64,000 nt of DNA from an uncultured Bacteroides sp. (GTDB taxonomy: Bacteria; Bacteroidota; Bacteroidia; Bacteroidales; Bacteroidaceae). The translations under genes and the position numbers were made by a program. The stretch's first letter is position 1. Each line of letters opens with the position of its first letter. Below, in pieces: positions 55,307-64,000 of the stretch. The notes beneath the pieces were generated by a model. That model saw nothing but the letters and a program-made list of their open reading frames with translations. It was not told the origin of the DNA and searched no databases. The stretch covers positions 124,001 through 188,000 of the forward strand of contig NZ_CAUFUE010000005.1 in NCBI RefSeq assembly GCF_959029255.1, written 5' to 3'.

Positions 55307-57706
55307 ATGAAGAAATTTCTTTCCTCTGTAAAGAATATGTTTGTATCCTGGCGATTAACCTTGATACTGTTGGTGATATATGCCATTGCATTGGCGGTAG
55401 CAACTTTTGTAGAGAAAGCCCAGGGGACTCCTGTTGCCAGAAAACTGATTTATAACCAGCCCGTATTTTATTTGCTCCAGTTGGTGATGGTGATACAATT
55501 CATAGTAATGAGTATCCGTATGCAACTTTGGAAACAGCGTAAGTACGGTATATGCTTGCTCCATGTTTCCCTTATCGTCATTCTTACAGGAGCTTTGGTT
55601 ACCAATCTGTTTGGTTTTGAGGGTATCGTACATATTCGGGAGGGAGAAACAACTTCGCAACTGCATTCAACGGACGGTACGCGTGAACTGCCTTTTACAC
55701 TTCGCTTGGATGATTTTAAATTGTTACGTTATCCGGGTTCCCACAGCCCGTCTTCTTATGAAAGTTTCCTGACCATTTCTTCCGGTGGAGAGACGCGTGC
55801 CGAACATATTTATATGAATAAGGTGATATACGAACAAGGATACCGCATCTATCAGTCTTCCTACGACTCGGATGAGCAAGGAACTGTTTTGTCCGTGAAC
55901 CATGATGGTTGGGGTACAGGCATCACCTATACAGGATATTTATTGCTCCTGGCGGGAATATTGCTCACCGTCGCAGACCCCAAGTCCCGTTTCCGCCAAT
56001 TAACCAAACAACTGAAAAAGACCGTGCCGGTATTGTTGCTTTGCTGTTTGCCATCTTGCCTGTCTGCCCGGGAGGTCACTACTAATCAATTGGAAAAGAA
56101 CACCATTCCCGCCACGCAGGCAGAGGAGTGGGGACGCATGCAGATTCAATGCCCTACGGGACGTATCGAACCAATCAATACCTATACTTCCAAATTGCTG
56201 CGTAAACTCTATCGGAGTGATATTTTCGAGGGATTACGTTCAGAACAGGTTATTTTCGGCTTTCTTATAAATCCTTCTTATTGGAGCAATGTACCTCTTA
56301 TCCGCCAGCCCAACAAAGAAATGGCTCAGGAACTGGCGTTGCCTTCGGACAAATACATCCGTTTTTCCGATTTATTCGATGAAGAAGGACATTATGTCAT
56401 TGCAGATGCTGTGGAAAGTGCATACTCCCGTCCTGTGGCAGAGCGCTCACGAGTAGAAAAGGATGTGTTGAAACTGGATGAAAAGGCGAATATCCTCTAT
56501 TCTTTGCAGCAAGGCCAGATGTTGGCTCTCTTTCCCCTGCCGGATGATGCGAATGGAAAGTGGTATTCTCCGGGCGATGACTTGAAAGTATTTTCCGGCA
56601 AGGATTCCATGTTTGTCTCTAAAATATTCCCGTGGTATCTGGCTGAATCATACAATGCTTTGTATACGGGTGACTGGTCGGCATCGAGTGAAGTCCTGTC
56701 CATGATGAATGTATATCAGCAGAAACGAAGTACAGCAGGTTTATTGACAGATAAGCAGATTTCCTGGGAACTGTTCTATAATCGTGCCGGGTTATTCTTC
56801 TGGTCTGCTGTGGGATACATGACTGTGGGCTTGTTGCTCCTTTTATTTTCCGTCTGGTCCCTGTTGAAGTCCAAACGTTGGCTTCGGGCGATTACCATCG
56901 CAATGACGGTGGGTGTAGTAGCTTTCTTCCTGCTGCAAACTTTCGGTATCGGTATCCGTTGGTATATTTCCGGGCGGGCTCCCTGGGCAAATGCCTACGA
57001 ATCGATGGTTTATGTGGCATGGGCTACAGCTTTGGCGGGACTTTTATTCATCCGCCGTTCGTCAATGACTCTGGCATTGGCCGCTTTCTTTGCAGGTATT
57101 ATCCTGTTTGTTGCCAATCTCAATTTCATGGATCCTGAGATAACCCCTTTAGTTCCTGTATTGAAATCCTATTGGCTGATGATACATGTGGCGGTGATTA
57201 CGGCAAGCTATGGCTTTTTCGGCATGAGTTTCCTCCTAGGCCTGCTGTCATTGGGTTTCATGGTGTCGGATAGGAAGGCGGCGTTGCTGGAACCTCATAT
57301 CCGTGAATTACGGGTTATCAACGAGATCTCTCTTTACATTGGTCTGTATTTGTTGACTGCCGGTATTTTTCTGGGTGCCGTATGGGCGAATGAATCATGG
57401 GGACGTTATTGGGGATGGGACCCTAAAGAGACTTGGGCTCTCATCACAATGATTGTTTATGCCTTTGTCCTGCATGCCCGTTTCATGCCATCCCTGCGTT
57501 CGGACTTTGCATTCAGCGTACTGTCTGTTTTCGCATTATCATCGGTACTCATGACCTACTTCGGAGTGAATTATTATCTTTCCGGTTTGCATTCTTACGG
57601 TAGTGGTGATACTCCGCCGGGGCTGCATGCCGTTTTCATCGTATTTGGTTTAGCCTTGATACTCACCTTGTATGTGGGAGAAAAAAGACGTAAACGTTTG
57701 TCATAG
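55307..57706 (+). CDS. Fused cytochrome c synthase CcsBA (ResB-ResC)
   Basis: A 799-residue inner-membrane protein. The ResB/CcsB-like N-terminal part has helices near residues 15-35, 50-70 and 85-105 and a large periplasmic loop. The CcsA-like C-terminal part has about eight helices with the WWD haem-handling motif SWGRYWGWDPKETWALI and conserved His in LHARF and ESMVYVAW-type regions. It exports haem and attaches it to CxxCH motifs (system II). The two nearby cytochrome proteins with CxxCH sites are obvious clients. It is co-transcribed with the DAHP synthase (one-base gap). Confidence 0.88.
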   Translation: MKKFLSSVKNMFVSWRLTLILLVIYAIALAVATFVEKAQGTPVARKLIYNQPVFYLLQLVMVIQFIVMSIRMQLWKQRKYGICLLHVSLIVILTGALVTNLFGFEGIVHIREGETTSQLHSTDGTRELPFTLRLDDFKLLRYPGSHSPSSYESFLTISSGGETRAEHIYMNKVIYEQGYRIYQSSYDSDEQGTVLSVNHDGWGTGITYTGYLLLLAGILLTVADPKSRFRQLTKQLKKTVPVLLLCCLPSCLSAREVTTNQLEKNTIPATQAEEWGRMQIQCPTGRIEPINTYTSKLLRKLYRSDIFEGLRSEQVIFGFLINPSYWSNVPLIRQPNKEMAQELALPSDKYIRFSDLFDEEGHYVIADAVESAYSRPVAERSRVEKDVLKLDEKANILYSLQQGQMLALFPLPDDANGKWYSPGDDLKVFSGKDSMFVSKIFPWYLAESYNALYTGDWSASSEVLSMMNVYQQKRSTAGLLTDKQISWELFYNRAGLFFWSAVGYMTVGLLLLLFSVWSLLKSKRWLRAITIAMTVGVVAFFLLQTFGIGIRWYISGRAPWANAYESMVYVAWATALAGLLFIRRSSMTLALAAFFAGIILFVANLNFMDPEITPLVPVLKSYWLMIHVAVITASYGFFGMSFLLGLLSLGFMVSDRKAALLEPHIRELRVINEISLYIGLYLLTAGIFLGAVWANESWGRYWGWDPKETWALITMIVYAFVLHARFMPSLRSDFAFSVLSVFALSSVLMTYFGVNYYLSGLHSYGSGDTPPGLHAVFIVFGLALILTLYVGEKRRKRLS

Positions 57707-57816
57707 TGAATCTCCTCTAGTATGTTTCGTATTAAACGCTAGTGTTGAAATGTTTATTATATTCAAAATTTAAAGTATTTGATACAATATTGCAAAAAGG
57801 GTTGGGGGAATGCTGC

Positions 57817-57824
57817 TACCTTTG
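57817..57824 (+). promoter_or_regulatory. -7 box for the GH105 gene
   Basis: TACCTTTG matches TAnnTTTG, 35 bases before the ATG at 57860. The closest -33 candidate is TTG at 57790-57792, a spacing of 24, slightly long. Confidence 0.5.
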
Positions 57825-57859
57825 TTTTCATATTATGAATCTTATAAAACAATACTGTG

Positions 57860-58996
57860 ATGAAACAATGTAAAATGTTCGCTCTGGTCATGGGGGTACT
57901 CCTGCTGTGCAATCCAATAAATGCTCAGGATGTTTCTTTGAAAAAACGCATGAAAGAAGCCGATCCCAAAGTTATAGGTACACGTGTCGTTAATAAGTTT
58001 ATTATAACTCCACATACCCGATTTGGAAATCCTCGTGCAGAAAAAGCTCCTAATTACATTACTTACCCTGATGCATGTGCATGGTTGGGAGCATTGTGGT
58101 TCAGTAAAGCTATCAAAGATACGGATATGCAACAACGCCTGAAGAATCGTTTTGAGCCCTTGTTCACTACTGAAAAAAATATGTTGCCCCGAATGGTACA
58201 CGTAGACTATAATGTTTTTGGTTCCGTACCTTTGGAAATTTATATGCAAAAGTTGGGAGATCGCAAGTATTTTGATTTAGGTATGAAGTATGCTGATACT
58301 CAATGGGAAGTACCGGTTGATGTTAAACCGGAACAGAAAGCGTATGCAGATCAGGGATTTTCTTGGCAAACTCGCGTTTGGATTGATGATATGTTTATGA
58401 TTACTACCATTCAGTCACAAGCCTATCTCGCCACCGGTGATCGTAAATATATAGATCGCGCAGCTGCCGAAATGGTAATGTATCTGCAAAAAATACAACG
58501 CCCTAATGGGCTTTTTTATCATGCTCCTACAGCTCCTTTCTTTTGGGCGCGTGGAAATGGTTGGATGGCTGCGGGAATGTCACGTCTTCTTGCTGTTCTG
58601 CCGAAAGATAATCCCAACCGTACTGTTATCATGGAAGCTTATAAAAAAATGATGGCTACTTTATTGGAAAATCAGGATTCTGATGGTATGTGGCATCAAT
58701 TAATAGATGAGCCGGCATCTTATAAAGAAACTTCGGGTACAGCAATGTTTACTTATGCGATGTTGGTAGGGGTAAAGCACGGTTGGTTGAACAAAAAAAC
58801 TTATGAACCTGCCGCATGGAAGGGATGGCTGGCATTGGTTTCTTATCTGAATACCGATGATGAGTTGACAAATGTTTGTGAGGGTACCAATATAAAGAAT
58901 GACAAGAATCATTATATGACTCGTAAGCAAATTACTGGAGATTTGCATGCACATGCTCCTTTATTATGGTGTGCTACGGAACTTTTAACTAAATAA
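57860..58996 (+). CDS. GH105 unsaturated uronyl hydrolase
   Basis: A 378-residue exported enzyme with signal peptide (FALVMGVLLLCNPINAQ). An (alpha/alpha)6 barrel carries GFSWQTRVWIDDMFM with D176/D177 (YteR D143 position) and FFWARGNGWMAAGM, the hallmark of GH105. Such enzymes hydrate the enol ether of unsaturated galacturonate or glucuronate made by lyases, releasing the reducing sugar. ATG at 57860 is preferred to the GTG three bases earlier. A -7 box precedes it. The partner lyase could be the PL6 or a gene elsewhere. Confidence 0.88.
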   Translation: MKQCKMFALVMGVLLLCNPINAQDVSLKKRMKEADPKVIGTRVVNKFIITPHTRFGNPRAEKAPNYITYPDACAWLGALWFSKAIKDTDMQQRLKNRFEPLFTTEKNMLPRMVHVDYNVFGSVPLEIYMQKLGDRKYFDLGMKYADTQWEVPVDVKPEQKAYADQGFSWQTRVWIDDMFMITTIQSQAYLATGDRKYIDRAAAEMVMYLQKIQRPNGLFYHAPTAPFFWARGNGWMAAGMSRLLAVLPKDNPNRTVIMEAYKKMMATLLENQDSDGMWHQLIDEPASYKETSGTAMFTYAMLVGVKHGWLNKKTYEPAAWKGWLALVSYLNTDDELTNVCEGTNIKNDKNHYMTRKQITGDLHAHAPLLWCATELLTK

Positions 58997-59031
58997 GAAG
59001 CTAATATCGTTTTAAAAAATGTGGTATAATC

Positions 59032-59061
59032 TTTGCATAATGAAAAAATAGCGTACTTTTG
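59032..59061 (+). promoter_or_regulatory. Promoter of the second HTCS gene
   Basis: TTTG at 59032-59035 and TACTTTTG at 59054-59061 are separated by 18 bases. This is the clearest -33/-7 pair in the window and lies 35 bases before the ATG at 59097. Confidence 0.7.
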
Positions 59062-59096
59062 TGTCACAATAATACGTTGAAAACACAAACTGTTAC

Positions 59097-62000
59097 ATGA
59101 AGAAATTTGTTCTATTGCTATTTTTGTTATTATCTATTTCGCAGATATTCTCCCAGAACAATAATGAGACATTCTATTTTTCAAATTTGAATTTGAAAGA
59201 TGGTTTGTCCCAAATCTCTGTTATTAAAATACTGCAAGATTCCAAAGGTTTTATGTGGTTTGCTACACGCAATGGCCTGAACCGCTATGATGGTAGTGAA
59301 TTTATAGTGTACAAGCATGCTTCGGCAGATTCATTGACTTTGAGTGATAATAACATAATATCACTGGTAGAAGATGAAAGTAGAAATTTATGGGTGGGTA
59401 CGGCACGCGGATTGAATAAGCTGGATTTGAAGACTAACCACATCAAGCGGTATTCCGATAAGAAATATGGTGCGCTTGCAAAACTAGACATACGCAGCTT
59501 GTTCGTGGATAGCCGTAAAAGGTTATGGGTAGGTACTTCCAGAGGACTGTATCTGTATGTACGCGAGATGGATGTGTTTCAGCAATTGGACTTGAACGGC
59601 AAAATCAAGAATGAGTATATTTCAGCCATTCATGAAACAAAGGGACACCAACTATTGATTGGAACTGCTACCAAAGGACTGTTTGTCTGTGATATGAGCA
59701 TGAAGGAGTTGAAGCATTTTACTATGGATACTCCCGACTTGCGTTTGCCCGATAATTATGTTGGCACTCTTTATGAAGACTTGAAAGGGCATATCTGGGG
59801 AGGAAGCAATGCCGGTGGATTGTTCCGGATAGATATTGAAAAAGAGAGTATTGTGGCCTATAATAAGGGGAATAGCATATTGACTACGAATAGTATCCGT
59901 TGCATTACCGAGTCTCATGGCCGACTACTGGTTGGAACTTTTGATGGCCTTTATTCGATGGATCTTTCTGACAACTCTTTCTGGAAGCATACAGATGCAT
60001 CATTGGAACGAGGTAATTTAAGTCACTTTTCTATTTATTCTTTATTTGTGGACAGTAGCCAGACAATATGGGTAGGAACTTATGCTGGTGGTGTCAGCTA
60101 TTCGAGCCGGTTTAATAATCGTTTCGATTTTCACGATCCAACTTCGGTGTTCGATGCCTTGTTTGGCATTTATGGAAGTATGGTTTGTACCGAGGGTGGA
60201 TGTTTATATATGGCTACTGAAGGGCGTGGCTTGCTCGACTATAATTTGAATAATAGTAAATATTACTATTACCCGATAGATAATTCCTCCCGGTTGCAAT
60301 ATAGCCGGAATATAATCAAAGGCTTGTTGTTGGATGGAAATACTCTTTGGTGTGGTACGAATAAAGGAGCTATCTATCAGTTTGATGTCCGTACGAAACG
60401 ATATGAATTGTACTATCAGTTGCCGAAGGAAATGTCTATCTATGCCATGACCCCTGCACGTGATGGGGGGCTATGGATTGTCGGGTCCGACCCTAAAAAT
60501 GGATTGATACATTTGTCGGCGGAGAAAGTTCTTCAGGATAAGTTTCCTCTTCATGACGGGAAAGACTCTTGCCAGATAACAAGTTCTCGTTGTATCCTTA
60601 AACTGAGTGATGGGGTTTTATTGATAGGAACGCGTAACAATGGATTGGTTAAGTATGATGCCGATAAGCAGGAAATTACTTATTATAATGCGGATGCCGA
60701 GAAACCGTTTTGTTTGCTGAATAATTATGTAACGAGTATTATCCGTGATACTTCCGGACGTGTTTGGATTGGTACTTTTGGCGGAGGTGTTTCTCTCTAT
60801 GACGAGCAGAAGGGCATTCTTAAAACCATTACTCAGGAACAGGGATTGATAGATAATGATGTTTGTGCTATCGTTGAAGATAGAAACCATAAACTCTGGA
60901 TAAGTGTCAGCAATGGAATTTCGGAGTTTGATTCGGAAAAGGAAGAGTTCATAAATTATAATTCCCTGAATGGGATTGGTGTTTATGAGTTTACTCCCCA
61001 TAGTGGTATGCTTCTGCCCAATGGCGAAATCTGCTTTAGCGGTAATAATGGATTTGTGACTTTTAACCCACAGGAATTACAATTGAACTCTTTCGTACCT
61101 CCTCTGGTCTTCACGCGGTTGGTGGTGAATAATCAGGTTATCGAAGCGGAAGATGAAACGGGGATATTATCTTCCGTACTGGATGACGTGGAAGAGATAG
61201 AACTGAATTACAACCAAAACAACATATCTATCGGATATTGTGCCTTGAATTTTGTGTTTGCCCGTCAAAATCAATATGCTATCTTTCTGGAAGGCTATGA
61301 CAAAGATTGGAATTATATTGGTAACCGCCGGGAGGCTTATTATACTAACTTGAGTCCGGGAACTTACGAGTTTAAGGTGAAAGCGTCCAACAATGATGGG
61401 GTATGGAGTCAGGATACGCGTAAAATCAGGATTGTTGTCCATCCTCCTATTTGGAAGACATGGTATGCTTGTTTGTTTTATATTGTTGCGTTCGTTTCTG
61501 TGTTGGTATTAATCATGTATTATATCTTCAAGAAACAGAAACTGGAACGTGAATTGCATTTCCGGCAGAAGGAACAGCAGCAATTGGAGGAATTCCATCA
61601 GGCAAAGATTCGTATGTTTACTAACTTCTCGCATGAACTTCGTACTCCGTTGACCCTGATTATCGCACCTTTGCAGGAGTTGGTGGCTATGCCGGAGTTT
61701 TCATCGATGGTGAAAAACAAACTCGGCTTGATATTCAGTAATGCCCAGCGCTTGCTGCTGCTGGTAAACCAGTTGATGGATTTACGTAAAAATCAAGAAG
61801 GTAGACTGAAATTGCGTATTACTAAAAGTGATATGTATCCTTTCTTGCTGGAAATATATTGCGCTTTCAATCATTTGGCGGCAAAGAAATCCATAGATTT
61901 CACTTTTGAGAAGAAAGCGGAGCAATTGACGGCGTGGTTCGACAAGACATTGATTGAGAAAGTGGTGTTCAATTTATTGTCCAACGCTATGAAGTTTACA

Positions 62001-63194
62001 CCGAATGGCGGTAAGGTAGTGTTCTCCTTATCCCAAATTCCTTCTTCTGCTTTGCCTGCCGAATATCAGTCTGAATTGAGCAAGATGCCTGCACATACGG
62101 AATTTGCATGCCTATCTGTAGCAGATTCGGGTAAGGGTATTCCCGATGAAGAGATAAAGAATATATTTGCTCCTTTCTATCAGGGAGAAGACGACAATAA
62201 GGAAAATGTAGGTACAGGTATCGGTTTGAGCTTGACGCGCTCTATCGTACATCTGCATCGTGGAATTATTACGGTTTCCAAAAATCAACCGACGGGTACT
62301 GTCTTTAATGTGTATATTCCTATTAGTAGTTTTGTTTATGAAGAAGACCAATTAGTGAGGGAGGAAGCCGTGGCGGACGTGATACCTGTGGATAAAGCAA
62401 TGCATTTTGATATCGAAAAGAAACGGACTGTACTTTTGGCTGAAGATAATGATGAGGTGAGAAAGTACGTGAAGGAGTGTCTTGAACCTTATTATTATGT
62501 TTTGGATGTTGATAATGGAAAGGATGCTTTGGATTTGAGCCTTGAAAAGTATCCTGATTTGATACTCAGTGATATTATGATGCCTAAGATGGATGGATTG
62601 GAATTATGTTCGCGTGTGAAGCAGGATTTACAGTTGGGACATATTCCAGTAATTCTGATGACGGCGAAATCTATGGTGGTTCATATCAAGGAAGGTTTTT
62701 CTGTAGGAGCCGATGATTATATAGTGAAACCATTCAGTATGGATGTACTTATATGCCGTATTAACAATATATTGGAGTCCCGGGAGAAACTGAAGAAGCT
62801 TTATGGTAAGAAGTTTTCTCCCGAAGCTATGGGGATTGAAATCGTATCGGGTGATGACCGGTTTACACAGAGTTTCTTTGAACTTATAGAAAAGAATATA
62901 TCCAATCCTGAATTGGGTATTGATTTATTAAGTCAGGAATTAGGTTTGAGCCGTGCTAATTTATATCGAAAATTGAAAGCGGTAACGGAACTCTCACCGA
63001 CCGAACTTATTCGTAATAAACGTTTGGAAGTGGCTGCTAAATTATTATTGGAATCGGACTATACGGTTTCAGAAGTGGCTGTCTATACAGGTTTTAATAG
63101 CCATGCTTACTTTACAAACTGTTTTAAGTCATTTTATGGATATTCTCCATCTGAATGGGTACAAAGACATAATGAGAATAGTGAGAATGCCTGA
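59097..63194 (+). CDS. Hybrid two-component system regulator (HTCS), second copy
   Basis: A 1365-residue paralogue of the first HTCS: signal peptide; two periplasmic propellers with blades such as RLWVGTSRGLYLYV and TIWVGTYAGGVSYS; Y_Y_Y domain with YNQNNISIGYCALNFV; membrane helix near residue 790; HisKA with HELRTP at about 846; HATPase with NLLSNAMKFTP and GTGIGLSL; receiver with Asp in LILSDIMMPKMDG at about 1157; and AraC domain with LSPTELIRNKRLEVA. The periplasmic blades differ more between the two than the cytosolic parts. It probably senses a different oligosaccharide and controls GH105, GH88 and genes beyond the window. Confidence 0.93.
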   Translation: MKKFVLLLFLLLSISQIFSQNNNETFYFSNLNLKDGLSQISVIKILQDSKGFMWFATRNGLNRYDGSEFIVYKHASADSLTLSDNNIISLVEDESRNLWVGTARGLNKLDLKTNHIKRYSDKKYGALAKLDIRSLFVDSRKRLWVGTSRGLYLYVREMDVFQQLDLNGKIKNEYISAIHETKGHQLLIGTATKGLFVCDMSMKELKHFTMDTPDLRLPDNYVGTLYEDLKGHIWGGSNAGGLFRIDIEKESIVAYNKGNSILTTNSIRCITESHGRLLVGTFDGLYSMDLSDNSFWKHTDASLERGNLSHFSIYSLFVDSSQTIWVGTYAGGVSYSSRFNNRFDFHDPTSVFDALFGIYGSMVCTEGGCLYMATEGRGLLDYNLNNSKYYYYPIDNSSRLQYSRNIIKGLLLDGNTLWCGTNKGAIYQFDVRTKRYELYYQLPKEMSIYAMTPARDGGLWIVGSDPKNGLIHLSAEKVLQDKFPLHDGKDSCQITSSRCILKLSDGVLLIGTRNNGLVKYDADKQEITYYNADAEKPFCLLNNYVTSIIRDTSGRVWIGTFGGGVSLYDEQKGILKTITQEQGLIDNDVCAIVEDRNHKLWISVSNGISEFDSEKEEFINYNSLNGIGVYEFTPHSGMLLPNGEICFSGNNGFVTFNPQELQLNSFVPPLVFTRLVVNNQVIEAEDETGILSSVLDDVEEIELNYNQNNISIGYCALNFVFARQNQYAIFLEGYDKDWNYIGNRREAYYTNLSPGTYEFKVKASNNDGVWSQDTRKIRIVVHPPIWKTWYACLFYIVAFVSVLVLIMYYIFKKQKLERELHFRQKEQQQLEEFHQAKIRMFTNFSHELRTPLTLIIAPLQELVAMPEFSSMVKNKLGLIFSNAQRLLLLVNQLMDLRKNQEGRLKLRITKSDMYPFLLEIYCAFNHLAAKKSIDFTFEKKAEQLTAWFDKTLIEKVVFNLLSNAMKFTPNGGKVVFSLSQIPSSALPAEYQSELSKMPAHTEFACLSVADSGKGIPDEEIKNIFAPFYQGEDDNKENVGTGIGLSLTRSIVHLHRGIITVSKNQPTGTVFNVYIPISSFVYEEDQLVREEAVADVIPVDKAMHFDIEKKRTVLLAEDNDEVRKYVKECLEPYYYVLDVDNGKDALDLSLEKYPDLILSDIMMPKMDGLELCSRVKQDLQLGHIPVILMTAKSMVVHIKEGFSVGADDYIVKPFSMDVLICRINNILESREKLKKLYGKKFSPEAMGIEIVSGDDRFTQSFFELIEKNISNPELGIDLLSQELGLSRANLYRKLKAVTELSPTELIRNKRLEVAAKLLLESDYTVSEVAVYTGFNSHAYFTNCFKSFYGYSPSEWVQRHNENSENA

Positions 63195-63314
63195 TGATTA
63201 TAGTCTTTGGTCGCTTTTGGAATAGAATTTCAAACGAATAAGACAATATTTTAAATTATGCAGGGATAAATCGTTTATCTTAGTGCCCTGAAATGTAAAC
63301 ATTAAAAATAAAGT

Positions 63315-64000
63315 ATGATGAAGTTTAAGACAGGATTGTTTTCCTTATTGGTAGTTTGTGGAGCTTGCAGCCAAACACCTCAAAAAGTAGATGTTGTAAA
63401 GGATAGTTTTGATTTTGCCGGTCAGCAGTTGAAGTATGCGTTTACACAGGTTGATTCAGTAAAAGCCGCTGTGTCAGAAGAATCGTCGAAAAAGAAATTG
63501 GTGTCTCCGCGCACCATAGCGGATGACGGTTCTTTTAAGATGGTGGCATCTAGGGATTGGACCAGTGGTTTCTTCCCGGGAGAGTTGTGGTATATGTATG
63601 AGTATACCCAAGATGACTACTGGAAAAAGAAAGCAGAAGACTTTACTGCACATATTGAAGACCAAAAGACTAATGGCGGTACTCACGACATGGGATTTAA
63701 GATGTATTGCAGTTTTGGCAATGGTTACCGTTTGACAAAAGATGCTGCTTATAAAGATATTCTGTTGCAGTCGGCTGCTACTTTGATTACACGTTATAAA
63801 CCGACGATTGGTTGTATCCGTTCTTGGGATCACAGTCGTGACAAATGGGAGTGCCCGGTTATTATAGACAACATGATGAATTTGGAGTTGTTATATTGGG
63901 CGTTCAAGGAGACAGGAGATTCTGTTTATTATAATATTGCTACCAATCATGCTTTGACAACGATGAAAAACCATTTCCGTGATAACTACAGTTCTTATCA
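63315..64000 (+). CDS. GH88 unsaturated glucuronyl hydrolase, 5' part
   Basis: The frame is open from ATG at 63315 to the window end (228 residues visible of a usual 380-400). A lipoprotein signal ends VVCGAC (Cys18). GH88 motifs are ASRDWTSGFFPGELW, GGTHDMGFKMYCSF with D125, SWDH, and VIIDNMMNLELLYWA with D185, matching the catalytic Asp pair D88/D149 of the Bacillus enzyme. It hydrolyses the unsaturated uronate ends that lyases leave. It sits 120 bases after HTCS and starts the next unit. The C-terminus is outside the window. Confidence 0.9.
   Translation, partial: MMKFKTGLFSLLVVCGACSQTPQKVDVVKDSFDFAGQQLKYAFTQVDSVKAAVSEESSKKKLVSPRTIADDGSFKMVASRDWTSGFFPGELWYMYEYTQDDYWKKKAEDFTAHIEDQKTNGGTHDMGFKMYCSFGNGYRLTKDAAYKDILLQSAATLITRYKPTIGCIRSWDHSRDKWECPVIIDNMMNLELLYWAFKETGDSVYYNIATNHALTTMKNHFRDNYSSY

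Overview
The window looks like a Bacteroides chromosome, probably a gut species. The evidence is a SusD-type glycan-binding protein, two hybrid two-component systems (HTCS), many exported glycoside hydrolases, an energy-transducer TonB, and promoters of the Bacteroides type (TAnnTTTG -7 boxes) with little Shine-Dalgarno signal. No transposase, integrase, phage gene or CRISPR array was found.

Layout. 1-400: 3' end of a susD-like gene, followed by a dispersed hairpin repeat. 680-16185: mostly housekeeping genes: an Fsr-like MFS exporter, TonB, tRNA-Ala, DUF4286, ruvC, pullulanase, a double ABC ATPase, fructose-6-phosphate aldolase/transaldolase, an LtaS-like sulfatase-fold enzyme, a PAP2 phosphatase, a YbdG-like MscS channel, an endonuclease/exonuclease/phosphatase protein, a PepD-like dipeptidase, a small membrane protein and an OmpH-like lipoprotein. 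16389-38588: a carbohydrate-degradation island with PL6, a large GH28-like beta-helix protein, GH27, two tandem DUF362 membrane proteins, GH28, two GH97, GH31, GH36 and an unassigned (alpha/alpha)6 glycosidase. It ends with an HTCS regulator at 38732-42817. No SusC/SusD pair lies inside the island.

42972-54474 is one tightly packed operon of unusual composition: an exported propeller/dihaem peroxidase-like protein, a chorismatase (FkbO/Hyg5/XanB2) homologue, a lyxose-isomerase-like cupin lipoprotein, a VOC protein, DhaK, DhaL, an LsrF-type aldolase/thiolase, an exported beta-propeller, and a 1330-residue protein with two haem-c motifs and a formylglycine-generating-enzyme-like domain. After a strong terminator comes a two-gene unit: a stand-alone DAHP synthase and a fused CcsBA cytochrome c synthase. 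The region thus links a cytosolic isomerase/kinase/aldolase-like set, entry to and use of chorismate, and exported c-type cytochromes plus a maturation enzyme for them. I know of no described pathway with this composition, and it is the best candidate for a new system here.

57860-64000: a second glycan locus with GH105, a second HTCS, and a GH88 that runs off the window. GH105 and GH88 both remove unsaturated uronates left by lyases, which fits PL6 and the GH28 proteins upstream. The island together probably degrades an acidic, alpha-galactoside-decorated polysaccharide. The substrate itself cannot be read from the sequence.

Several intergenic gaps hold non-coding hairpin or tandem repeats, including two copies of one element 34 kb apart, both immediately after stop codons.
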